A DNA stretch of 6,323 nt from JBBDRW01 sp040905265 (GCA_040905265.1 JBBDRW010000095.1:1-6323); one strand, 5' to 3'; positions 1 through 6,008 are shown, counted from the stretch's first letter. Notes: generated from the sequence alone by a model not told the origin. Translations and numbers: made by a program.

Positions 1-108
1 ATGCCGACTCCGCGTGATCCGGAAGTGGCAGACCCGGTGGAACAGGCGGAGCAGGAGGCAGAGGTATCTACTCCAGCATCAGAGTCTTCAGAAACCCTTC
101 CCGGGTGA
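1..108 (+). CDS. possible C-terminal tail of a convergent gene (partial, uncertain)
   Basis: An open frame runs from the first base to a TGA at 106-108 and encodes 35 residues rich in Glu, Pro, Ala and Ser (it begins MPTPRDPEVADP and ends ESSETLPG). The composition resembles the disordered acidic tail of a larger protein entering from the left. The first codons (GAC CCG GTG GAA CAG GCG GAG CAG GAG) look like ordinary coding use for a GC-rich gene. It would converge with the RibBA-like gene and overlap its last 41 bp. No domain is visible, and the ATG at position 1 may be internal or chance. No terminator hairpin is visible between the two genes. It could equally be noncoding sequence downstream of the RibBA-like gene. 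Confidence 0.3.
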   Translation: MPTPRDPEVADPVEQAEQEAEVSTPASESSETLPG

Positions 109-1294
109 TCGGTTTGTCCAGTTTATCCTCCGGGTGGTCCAGGTCGACGTGGTCGATCGGGATCGGCACCTCTTCCACCATCTCCAACCCGAAACTTTTC
201 AGCCCGACCCGTTTGACAGGGTTGTTGGTGAGCAGCCTGAGTTTACGGACACCGAGAGAGTGCAGGATTTGGGCACCGACGCCGTAGTCGCGGTAGTCCA
301 TCTGGATACCAAGCTCCTTGCGGATCTGATCCGGAGTATATCCCTTGTCCTGAAGCTGCAGGTATTTCAGCTGGTTCAGGATGCCGAATTCGCGGCTCAT
401 CTGGTCCATATAGAGGACGACCCCTTTGCCCGCTTTCTCCACCATTCGCATCGCCTGGTGTAGAAGCTCCGTTTTGTCGCTCCGCTTGCTGCCGAAGATA
501 TCCCCCAGCGGGGTGGCGGAGTGGACCCGTACCAGGGCTGGTTCATCACTCTTCAGATCCCCCTTGGTGAGGGCAATGTGGGTATCATGGGTGAGGCTCT
601 CCTCAAACGCATGTAACTTGAAGTCCCCGTAGATGGTTGGCATGTCGATCGAGAGCACCTCTCGTACAAGCGACTCATGCTCCATCCGGTAGGCGATCAG
701 ATCCTTGATGGTGATCAGTTTCATGTCGAACTCTTCAGCCAATTCGATCAGCTGGGGAAGGCGCGCCATCTCGCCGTCATCCTTCATGATCTCACAGATG
801 ATCCCGGCCGGTTTGAGCCCGGCGAGGCGGGCAAGGTCGATCGCCGCTTCCGTATGGCCGGCCCGGCGCAGTACCCCCCCTTCAACCGCTACAAGCGGGA
901 AAATGTGTCCCGGTTTTCGGAAATCCTCCGGTTTCGATTCAGACTGGATTAACTCCCGGATAGTAGCTGACCGATCCGAGGCGGAGATCCCGGTCGTGGT
1001 GTAGGTCTTGTGGTCCACTGAAATAGTAAAGGCAGCCTCCGAGGGGTCGGCATCTTCCCGGACCATATAGTCCAGGTTGAGCTCCCGTGCCCGTTTCCGG
1101 GTGATCGGGACGCAGATCAGGCCTCTCCCGTGTTTGGCCATCAGGTTCACCGCTTCCGGGGTCACCCTTTCGGCTGCCATCAGAAAATCACCTTCATTTT
1201 CACGGTCCTCGTCGTCGACGACAATCACCATCTTGCCGTTACGGATCTCCTCGATCGCTTCCGGAATCGTATGAAAAGTGAACTCTTCTGACAT
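68..1294 (-). CDS. ribB: RibBA-like protein: intact DHBP synthase domain with a degenerate GTP cyclohydrolase II domain
   Basis: The protein has 408 residues and the usual two-domain RibBA length. Residues 1 to about 203 are 3,4-dihydroxy-2-butanone 4-phosphate synthase, which turns ribulose 5-phosphate into the four-carbon riboflavin precursor. The acidic Mg-binding loop DDEDRENEGD (27-36), TTGISASDR (100-108), GHIFPL (129-134), GHTEAA with His147 and ICEI with Glu168 are all present. Residues from about 205 to 408 align with GTP cyclohydrolase II, but the three zinc cysteines are Thr261, Ser272 and Lys274, and the usual RQEGRGIGL stretch reads DQMSREFGI (297-305). DYGVGAQIL (336-344) and LLTNNPVK (354-361) remain. 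I infer DHBP synthase activity only, with the C-terminal half structural or regulatory, as described for proteobacterial RibBX. A separate ribA should exist elsewhere. It starts 12 bp after the yajC stop, without a clear Shine-Dalgarno, so it is probably co-transcribed with yajC. Confidence 0.9.
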   Translation of the reverse strand: MSEEFTFHTIPEAIEEIRNGKMVIVVDDEDRENEGDFLMAAERVTPEAVNLMAKHGRGLICVPITRKRARELNLDYMVREDADPSEAAFTISVDHKTYTTTGISASDRSATIRELIQSESKPEDFRKPGHIFPLVAVEGGVLRRAGHTEAAIDLARLAGLKPAGIICEIMKDDGEMARLPQLIELAEEFDMKLITIKDLIAYRMEHESLVREVLSIDMPTIYGDFKLHAFEESLTHDTHIALTKGDLKSDEPALVRVHSATPLGDIFGSKRSDKTELLHQAMRMVEKAGKGVVLYMDQMSREFGILNQLKYLQLQDKGYTPDQIRKELGIQMDYRDYGVGAQILHSLGVRKLRLLTNNPVKRVGLKSFGLEMVEEVPIPIDHVDLDHPEDKLDKPITREGFLKTLMLE

Positions 1295-1306
1295 AGGATG
1301 TACTGT

Positions 1307-1624
1307 CTACTGTTTGTCCGGGTTGACATCGGTGATGGCTCCCTTCTGGAACCGGATTTTTACCCCGCTGTCTACTTCCAGCAGAACTGTATCGTCATCG
1401 ATAGAGTTTACCTGGCCGATCAGGCCGCCGGAGGTGACCACTTTATCACCCTTCTTCATCGCCTCCACCTTCTGGCGGATCTCTTTCTGCTTCTTGCTCT
1501 GCGGGCGGATGATAAAGAAGTAAAAAACAAAAAAGAGGGCGCCCAGGAAAATCAGGTTGATGATTGCACCGTCTGAGCCGCTTCCCGGGTCAGCCATCAT
1601 ATAAAAAACGTGTATCAGGGTCAT
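1307..1624 (-). CDS. yajC: preprotein translocase subunit YajC
   Basis: This is a 105-residue inner-membrane protein, the normal YajC size. YajC associates with SecD and SecF in the Sec translocon accessory complex. A short N-terminal segment is followed by one hydrophobic helix (about 20-39, with the FFVFYFF run), then the family signature RPQSKKQKE (40-48) and a small cytoplasmic domain carrying GDKVVTSGGLIGQV (59-72) and the beta-rich VLLEVDSGVKI region. The chosen ATG gives eight extra residues ahead of MMADPG. The ATG codons at 1600 and 1597 would give equally plausible, slightly shorter proteins. No strong Shine-Dalgarno stands before any of them. secD and secF are not in the window. 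The gene lies 72 bp after fadJ and 12 bp before the RibBA-like gene, so a yajC-ribB pair is likely, but a functional link to riboflavin synthesis is not implied. Confidence 0.93.
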   Translation of the reverse strand: MTLIHVFYMMADPGSGSDGAIINLIFLGALFFVFYFFIIRPQSKKQKEIRQKVEAMKKGDKVVTSGGLIGQVNSIDDDTVLLEVDSGVKIRFQKGAITDVNPDKQ

Positions 1625-1696
1625 AGTTCCAGTATTTGAATGGTTACTTGGGTGGATTGCATTTAGATAATTCCGAAAGATAGGGGTTTTACCCGA

Positions 1697-3814
1697 CTAT
1701 CGTAAAGAATCGTTATAAAAACGGCTTCCCGCTTCTGCATGTTGTACGAGAAGATCGGCCGGCTGAAACCGGTTGCCGAACGATTGCTGCATCTCATACA
1801 GCCTGTCTGCTGCGGAAGAGGCCCCTTCGCGGTCGATCAGACGGAACGGCCCGCCCAGAAATGGCGGGAAGCCGAGCCCGAGAATCGCTCCCAGGTCACC
1901 ATCCTGCGGCCGGAGCAGAATTTCCTCCTCCAGGCAGTGGACCGCCTCGTTCACCATCATCCAGAGTATCCGTTCGCGGATCTCTTTCGGATCGAACTTT
2001 TCCCGTTCCGGCCCGCCGAAATAGCGGTAGATGTTCGGGTTGACCTCTTTTTTCTTCCCTTTGTCGTATCGGTAGAACCCCTTTTTGTTTTTTCTCCCCT
2101 TGAACCCCTCCTCCGAGAGCTCTTTTGCTTTTGAGCTGGTTCTGGCGTCTCGTGCCTGAAAGAGTTTCTGTACTACCCCGGCAACGTGTGCCCCGATATC
2201 GATCCCCACTTCATCCAGCAAGGCGAGGGGGCCGACCGGAAAGCCGGCGTCTTTCATGGCACGGTCGATCTGTTCGATCGAGGCTCCCTCTTCGAGCAGG
2301 ATCAGTGCCTCGTTCACATAGGGGGCGAGGATGCGGGTAGTGTAGAATCCCGGCCCGTCATTGACAACAATTATATGTTTTCCCTGCCGCAGCCCGACGC
2401 TGCAGGCGGTGGCAGCCACCCAGTCGGCAGTTTTTTCTGTTTTGATAATCTCGAGAAGAGGCATCTTCTGGACAGGGGAGAAGTAGTGCATCCCGATAAT
2501 ATTCTCTGGCCGTTTTGCACCGGCCGCAATCTCAGAGATCGGCAGAGAGGAGGTATTGGTAGCGAAGATGCAGTGATCTCCGGTGTTGGCCTCCACATCG
2601 GCAACGATGGATCGTTTCAGGTCGAGATCTTCAAATACCGCTTCGATAACCAGGTCGATATTCTGAAATCCATCGTAATTCATAGTCGGGTGAACCCTGC
2701 CAAGGATTGTGTCTCGTTCAAAGGAGGTGATAGCTCCTTTGGATCGTTTTTTCTCCAGATCCTTGTGGATCGCCTCCTCACCCCCGGCAGCCTGATCCAG
2801 GTTTCGGTCCTTCAGCCAGACCGGAAGCTCGTTTTCAGCGCTGACTTGTGTGATGCCGCTCCCCATCAGGCCGGCGCCAAGCACGGCAATCTGGCGAACC
2901 GGCCGGGCCTGCTCCTTCCAGGGGTTCTTCTTCGCCTCGTTCATGGCGTAAAAGAGGCGGACCATCTCTTTAGATTCGGGTGTAACCGCAAGTTTGCCAA
3001 AGAGGCTGGACTCATTCATGAGCCCACGTGCCAATCCGTTTTTATAGCCGTAGCGTACACTTTCGATGATCTGCGGCGGGGCGGGGTAGTTGCCTCGAGT
3101 TTTGGCTGCCGTCCGCTTATGTGCCTGGTTGAAGAGGATAAACCGTCCGGCGGGGTTGTTTTCGAGCAGTTTTTCCAAAAAACTGAGCCTCATCTTCCGG
3201 TCGGGTTGTTTTGTGGCCAGCCGCTGTACCGCTTCGATTCCCGCCTTCTCCATGTGGTGGCGGCTGGTGACTTCATCTGCAAATTCGTTTCGTTTCGCCT
3301 GGCGGACATACATGTTCTTTCCGGTCAGGAGATAGGAGAGGGCCTTTTGAATCCCGATCAGCCGTGGGAGCCTCTGGGTACCACCGGTACCAGGGAGCAG
3401 GCCCAGTTTGACTTCCGGGAAACCGATCCGGGTAGCAGAGTGATCGGAGATGATCCGATAGTGGCAGGCGAGGGCAAGTTCCGCCCCACCCCCGAGACAG
3501 CTCCCGTGGATACAGGCGATGATCGGTTTGGGGAACTCAGCGATCTCTTTCATGATCTCCTGGCCAGCTTCACTCAACTCCCGGAATTCGGCTGCGGTCG
3601 ATTTATCCCGGAACATGTCAATATCCGCTCCGGCGATGAAGTTGTTCTCCTTCCCGCTGATCAGGACCGCTCCCCGCAGGGAAGGGTCGTCGCGGAGTTC
3701 TTCCAGGAACCGGCGAAACCGATCCATCAGCTCTTCGTTGAGCGTGTTGACCGCACTGCCGGGGTCGTCCAGTGTGAATATCGCTGTATTGCCTTTCTTT
3801 TCGAGAGTGGTCAT
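1697..3814 (-). CDS. fadJ: bifunctional enoyl-CoA hydratase / 3-hydroxyacyl-CoA dehydrogenase, FadJ type
   Basis: The protein has 705 residues, close to FadJ/FadB and the mitochondrial trifunctional alpha subunit. It should hydrate trans-2-enoyl-CoA and oxidise the resulting 3-hydroxyacyl-CoA with NAD in beta-oxidation, as a cytoplasmic complex with the thiolase encoded just upstream. The crotonase domain (1 to about 190) has FIAGADIDMF (59-68), the oxyanion-hole region GSCLGGGAELALA with Glu112, and GFPEVKLGLLPGTGGTQRLP with Glu134, the two catalytic glutamates. A linker leads to the NAD-binding Rossmann domain (about 305-485) with GAGLMG (313-318) and the catalytic His443 in GMHYFSP. The dehydrogenase C-terminal domain follows, with NDGPGFYTTRIL (485-496), FPVGPLALLDEVG (525-537) and PFLGGPFRLID (651-661). 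The spacing between the two glutamates and the LPGTGGTQRLP wording favour FadJ over FadB. All catalytic residues are present. It starts 29 bp after the thiolase stop, without an obvious Shine-Dalgarno. Confidence 0.95.
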   Translation of the reverse strand: MTTLEKKGNTAIFTLDDPGSAVNTLNEELMDRFRRFLEELRDDPSLRGAVLISGKENNFIAGADIDMFRDKSTAAEFRELSEAGQEIMKEIAEFPKPIIACIHGSCLGGGAELALACHYRIISDHSATRIGFPEVKLGLLPGTGGTQRLPRLIGIQKALSYLLTGKNMYVRQAKRNEFADEVTSRHHMEKAGIEAVQRLATKQPDRKMRLSFLEKLLENNPAGRFILFNQAHKRTAAKTRGNYPAPPQIIESVRYGYKNGLARGLMNESSLFGKLAVTPESKEMVRLFYAMNEAKKNPWKEQARPVRQIAVLGAGLMGSGITQVSAENELPVWLKDRNLDQAAGGEEAIHKDLEKKRSKGAITSFERDTILGRVHPTMNYDGFQNIDLVIEAVFEDLDLKRSIVADVEANTGDHCIFATNTSSLPISEIAAGAKRPENIIGMHYFSPVQKMPLLEIIKTEKTADWVAATACSVGLRQGKHIIVVNDGPGFYTTRILAPYVNEALILLEEGASIEQIDRAMKDAGFPVGPLALLDEVGIDIGAHVAGVVQKLFQARDARTSSKAKELSEEGFKGRKNKKGFYRYDKGKKKEVNPNIYRYFGGPEREKFDPKEIRERILWMMVNEAVHCLEEEILLRPQDGDLGAILGLGFPPFLGGPFRLIDREGASSAADRLYEMQQSFGNRFQPADLLVQHAEAGSRFYNDSLR

Positions 3815-3843
3815 GGTGGTTTAGGTGATAGGGGGCAGGTTTT

Positions 3844-5142
3844 TTAAATTCGCTCGAGTATGATGGCGTGGCCCTGGCCTCCTGCCGCGCAGGCGGCGAC
3901 GAGGGCGTATGTGCCGTCTTCCTCTTGCAGCCGGTTGGCAGCAGTGGTTACCAGCCGTGTACCGGTCGCGCCGAACGGGTGGCCGAGCGAGAGGGAGCCG
4001 CCGCGGGTATTGAGCTTCTCCAGAGGGATCTCGCCCACTCTGCGTGTACGCCCCAGCCGCTCTTTGGCAAACGAGTCGCTTCCAAGCGCTTTCAGGACCG
4101 TAAGCATCTGCCCGGCGAACGCTTCATGAAATTCGAATACGTCGATCTCTTCGATTGTGAGGTTCATCTCATCCAGAACCTTCGGAACGGCAAAAGCGGG
4201 GCCGATCAGCAGTTCATCCCCCGGCTGCCGGGCAACATAGGTGTAGGAACAGAGCCGGGCTTTGGGGGTGTATCCATTCTCACGGGCCCAGCCAGCCTCC
4301 GTGATGAGGGCAGCCGAGGCACCGTCAGTCAGCGCGGAGGCGTTTCCGGCGGTGACCGTACCGTGCGGTTTGACAAAGGCAGGCCGCAAAGATGCGAGTT
4401 TCTCAAGGGTGCTGTCTCCACGGATGACGTTGTCTTCTTCAACCAGCACCTTTTCCGACGGAATGGAAGCGGGGAAGAGCTCTCCGGCCAAAAGATCCTT
4501 CTCTGCAGCTTCCGCTGCCAGCCGGTGGGAGCGGAGCGCGTACCGGTCCTGTTCTTCCCGCGTGATGCCGTATTTGGCCGCCATCTTGTCGCAGCTCTCC
4601 CCCATCGTCTCTCCGGTAGAGAATTCGGCGATGGAGGGAATCTCCGGAAGCAGGTCGGAGGGGCGGAGCCCCTTGAAGAAGCCCAGATAATCTGTGAAGG
4701 AGCGGTATTTTTGCGTTTCAAGCAGTTTTTTGCGGAATTTCCTGCGAAAGCGGATCGGGATGTCTGACATCAGATCGACACCTCCGGCGATGACGACACG
4801 GCTTTGCCCCGTCCGGATCTGCTCCATCGCGGTCGTGACGGCCAGGTTGGAGGAGATACAGGCCATCGTTACGGTAAAGGCGGGAACAGTGTCCGGAATG
4901 CCCGCGCCGAGAGCGGACTCCCTGGCGATATTACTTGTATTCACTTCCTGGATCACGTTCCCCAGAATGACCCTGTCAATTTCCGCGGCCGGAAGGGCCG
5001 TTTTGGTGAGCAGCCCGCGAAGGGCAAGCCGGCCGAGGTCATAGGCCATCAGGTTCCGGTATCCGCTGCCTGCCCGCTGAAACGGGATTCGCCCGCCGTC
5101 AACAAAAACAGCCTCTTTAAACGTGGTGGTATGGGTGTTCAT
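3844..5142 (-). CDS. fadI: acetyl-CoA acyltransferase (3-ketoacyl-CoA thiolase), FadI / trifunctional-beta type
   Basis: This 432-residue thiolase should carry out the last beta-oxidation step, cleaving 3-ketoacyl-CoA with CoA to acetyl-CoA and a shortened acyl-CoA. The nucleophilic cysteine is Cys95 in VTMACISSN. The other active-site residues are His339 in EFHEAFAG, His388 in SLGHPFGATGTR and Cys418 in AACAAGGQGHA. GGVDLMSDIPIR (120-131) and the overall length resemble the mitochondrial trifunctional beta subunit and E. coli FadI more than the shorter FadA. It is first in the leftward run and sits just before a FadJ-type partner, matching a fadI-fadJ complex. The ATG is supported by an AAGAGGAG ribosome-binding site (5151-5158) eight bases upstream, the only clear Shine-Dalgarno among the four leftward genes. 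A palindrome further upstream is a candidate operator. Confidence 0.94.
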   Translation of the reverse strand: MNTHTTTFKEAVFVDGGRIPFQRAGSGYRNLMAYDLGRLALRGLLTKTALPAAEIDRVILGNVIQEVNTSNIARESALGAGIPDTVPAFTVTMACISSNLAVTTAMEQIRTGQSRVVIAGGVDLMSDIPIRFRRKFRKKLLETQKYRSFTDYLGFFKGLRPSDLLPEIPSIAEFSTGETMGESCDKMAAKYGITREEQDRYALRSHRLAAEAAEKDLLAGELFPASIPSEKVLVEEDNVIRGDSTLEKLASLRPAFVKPHGTVTAGNASALTDGASAALITEAGWARENGYTPKARLCSYTYVARQPGDELLIGPAFAVPKVLDEMNLTIEEIDVFEFHEAFAGQMLTVLKALGSDSFAKERLGRTRRVGEIPLEKLNTRGGSLSLGHPFGATGTRLVTTAANRLQEEDGTYALVAACAAGGQGHAIILERI

Positions 5143-5150
5143 AGCTCGCT

Positions 5151-5158
5151 CTCCTCTT
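5151..5158 (-). promoter_or_regulatory. ribosome-binding site of the thiolase gene
   Basis: On the minus strand this reads AAGAGGAG, a near-consensus Shine-Dalgarno, 8 nt before the ATG at 5142. It fixes the start codon: the nearby ATG at 5168-5170 is out of frame. The genes downstream (fadJ, yajC, ribB) show nothing comparable, so the first gene of the unit appears to have the strongest translation signal. Confidence 0.75.
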
Positions 5159-5168
5159 GGCCCCGCTC

Positions 5169-5206
5169 ATAGTAACAGTGTTAACCTGACTCAATATGGT
5201 TACTAT
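5169..5206 (-). promoter_or_regulatory. palindrome upstream of the fad genes, candidate operator
   Basis: The 8-bp arms ATAGTAAC (5169-5176) and GTTACTAT (5199-5206) are perfectly complementary and separated by 22 bp. A further inverted pair, TAACC (5182-5186) and GGTTA (5198-5202), lies inside, so the site holds several GTTAC/GTTAAC-like half-sites. It ends 26 bp before the thiolase start codon, where a repressor would cover the leader or promoter. Fatty-acid oxidation genes are commonly controlled by acyl-CoA-responsive TetR or GntR repressors that bind palindromes. Assignment to any such family here is inference, and no regulator gene is visible. Confidence 0.4.
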
Positions 5207-5245
5207 TCTAAAAACATAAAATGCGAAATTCGTTTCATCTACACT

Positions 5246-5276
5246 TTGTTACGGACTCCTTTTGTTCTTATATTTG
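5246..5276 (+). promoter_or_regulatory. Bacteroidota-type promoter upstream of tRNA-Val
   Basis: TTG (5246-5248, within TTTG) is followed after 20 bp by TATATTTG (5269-5276), an exact match to the -33 TTG / -7 TAnnTTTG promoter pattern known for the primary sigma factor of Bacteroidota. Transcription would start near 5283, about 78 nt before the mature tRNA. A weaker candidate, TTG (5327-5329) with TGCGTTTG (5348-5355), lies closer but would start almost at the tRNA 5' end. Confidence 0.6.
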
Positions 5277-5360
5277 GCGTCCTGATTTCAAGGGGATTTC
5301 GCTTCTCCGGTTTTGTGACGTACCGGTTGCAGATGGAGAGTGGATGTTGCGTTTGAAACG

Positions 5361-5438
5361 GGGCGCTTAGCTCAGTTGGTTCAGAGCACCTGCCTTACAA
5401 GCAGGGGGTCACAGGTTCGAATCCTGTAGCGCCCACCA
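5361..5438 (+). tRNA. tRNA-Val (anticodon TAC), CCA encoded
   Basis: A full cloverleaf can be drawn. The acceptor stem is GGGCGCT (5361-5367) with AGCGCCC (5428-5434). The D stem is GCTC/GAGC around a GTTGG-type loop. The anticodon stem is CCTGC (5389-5393) with GCAGG (5401-5405), enclosing loop CTTACAA with anticodon TAC (5396-5398), which reads GTA and related valine codons. The variable loop is GGGTC. The T stem is ACAGG/CCTGT around TTCGAAT, then discriminator A5435 and encoded CCA (5436-5438). The last 25 bases are duplicated at 5551-5575, marking this gene as the likely integration target of a mobile element. Confidence 0.97.
5414..5438 (+). repeat. direct repeat copy 1: 3' end of tRNA-Val (attachment-site core)
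   Basis: These 25 bases run from the T arm to the encoded CCA and recur exactly at 5551-5575. After the CCA the two copies still share ATCT following one mismatch (C5439 against T5576). A repeat of a tRNA 3' end, with one copy inside an intact tRNA gene, is the usual signature of integration by a tyrosine recombinase. Confidence 0.85.
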
Positions 5439-5467
5439 CATCTATTGAAGGCTGGAAGCGTTGATTA

Positions 5468-5495
5468 TGGGTATGTGTAATTGTTTCCATACCCA
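5468..5495 (+). repeat. inverted repeat (hairpin) in the spacer after tRNA-Val
   Basis: TGGGTATG (5468-5475) pairs perfectly with CATACCCA (5488-5495) around a 12-nt loop. It begins 29 nt after the tRNA CCA. No T-run follows, so it is not a classical intrinsic terminator. It could help end or process the tRNA transcript, or be a recombinase arm or accessory site belonging to the lost element. Confidence 0.4.
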
Positions 5496-5500
5496 CTGCC

Positions 5501-5728
5501 TTATTCAGTGCTAACAAATCGCGTTACGATTGCGAAAGCAGTGCTTCCGCGGTTCGAATCCTGTAGCGCCCACCATATCTCTTTTTCTCCCATTTCAATT
5601 GGATGAGTTTTGCCATGAAACAGGATGAATTCTCTTGCCCACTTGACATAATTCTTTTCCGTATTGTAACTATAGTCTCGGAGGCGTATTACATTACGCA
5701 GTTGATATAAGAGTTTTGGTTTATTCAT
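5501..5728 (-). pseudogene. intI: integron-integrase-like tyrosine recombinase, truncated after codon 51
   Basis: The first 51 residues (MNKPKLLYQLRNVIRLRDYS to MGEKEI) match the N-terminal SAM-like core-binding start of integron integrases, which typically has a P-LL--VR--IR--HYS-RTE--Y--W---FI-FH--RHP--MGE-EI pattern. Integron integrases normally exceed 300 residues. Here the gene is cut at base 5576. Codons 52 onward (WWALQDSN and following) are the reverse complement of the duplicated tRNA-Val 3' end and the spacer, ending at a stop at 5501. The rest of the core-binding domain and the whole catalytic domain (Arg-His-Arg-Tyr) are absent, so the product cannot recombine DNA. An in-frame TGA six bases before the ATG supports this start. 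It points leftward, away from the antitoxin gene, as intI genes usually point away from their cassettes. Confidence 0.8.
5551..5575 (+). repeat. direct repeat copy 2: tRNA-Val 3' end fragment (att-like) at the integrase breakpoint
   Basis: This is identical to bases 5414-5438 of tRNA-Val, from the T arm through CCA. Sequence before 5551 does not form the 5' half of a tRNA, so it is a fragment, not a second gene. Its right end, the CCA at 5573-5575, coincides exactly with the point where the integrase homology stops. The 112 bp between the two copies (5439-5550) hold no recognisable gene. Confidence 0.85.
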
Positions 5729-5920
5729 GATTCAATTCAGATCTATAAAGTACGACCATAGAACAGTACCGGATACCTGTACTCTCTTACACATATGATC
5801 CTTACATCGGTTAATGGCCGATCGTCCTATTCCTTATGTGACGTTTTGTCGACTATGGATTGGAATAATGGTCCTTATACAGCATATTCCCATACTGATG
5901 TTTTCGAAGGTTAATAAGGA
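5729..5920. other. intergenic region of the integrase remnant, candidate attI region
   Basis: This stretch lies between the divergent integrase fragment and the proposed cassette boundary. Frames within it, such as a 61-codon leftward frame at 5834-6019, show no recognisable family and are AT-rich chance frames. In integrons this position holds attI, the integrase promoter and often the cassette promoter Pc. A small ACAG (5763-5766) / CTGT (5777-5780) dyad is visible. I see no convincing -35/-10 or TTG/TAnnTTTG pair. The attI label rests only on position and on the GTTAGCC at its right end. Confidence 0.3.
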
Positions 5921-5929
5921 GTTAGCCGC
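5921..5929 (+). other. candidate attI/first-cassette junction (G|TTAGCCGC)
   Basis: GTTAGCC resembles the integron core site GTTRRRY with one deviation, C in place of the last R. Integron integrases cut after the G, so TTAGCCGC would be the left end of the first cassette. Its exact reverse complement GCGGCTAA occurs at 6260-6267, just after the antitoxin stop codon, where the R'' box of the same cassette's attC is expected. The deviation from consensus is compensated by G in the partner, which argues for a paired R'/R'' set. The 8-bp match alone could be chance. Confidence 0.45.
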
Positions 5930-5986
5930 CGGATAAAAAATGCCTTCCCTTGATACTTTTTTATCTTTTCTTTTCGTAAAATTAAT

Positions 5987-6008
5987 GTAAGAACAAAGTA
6001 AGAACATA
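5987..6008 (+). promoter_or_regulatory. tandem 11-bp repeat upstream of the antitoxin gene, candidate autoregulatory operator
   Basis: GTAAGAACAAA (5987-5997) is followed directly by GTAAGAACATA (5998-6008), two 11-bp units differing at one position. They end 12 bp before the antitoxin ATG. AbrB/MazE-type antitoxins usually repress their own promoter, and two sites about one helical turn apart would suit a dimeric binder. The function is inferred from position and spacing only. Confidence 0.4.

Noticed and set aside
1680..1696. GGGT-AAA-ACCC mini-hairpin between fadJ and yajC as a terminator
   Set aside because: The stem is only 4 bp and no T-run follows on the transcribed strand. A weak TATCTTTC after it resembles TAnnTTTG but lacks a properly spaced TTG.
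2186..3847. 553-codon plus-strand open frame opposite fadJ
   Set aside because: It is the antisense shadow of a well-supported FadJ gene with all catalytic motifs; its translation shows no recognisable domain and the composition of an antisense frame.
3868..4767. 299-codon plus-strand open frame opposite the thiolase gene
   Set aside because: Antisense shadow of the FadI-type gene; no motif, start signal or domain supports it.
5517..5575. A second, divergent tRNA gene ending in the duplicated 3' sequence
   Set aside because: Upstream of 5551 no matching acceptor 5' strand, D arm or anticodon stem can be folded; only the T-arm-to-CCA portion matches.
5763..5780. ACAG-N10-CTGT dyad before the integrase start as a LexA box, as seen in SOS-controlled integron integrases
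   Set aside because: The known gammaproteobacterial LexA box is CTGT-N8-ACAG. Orientation and spacing here are different, and only four bases per arm match.
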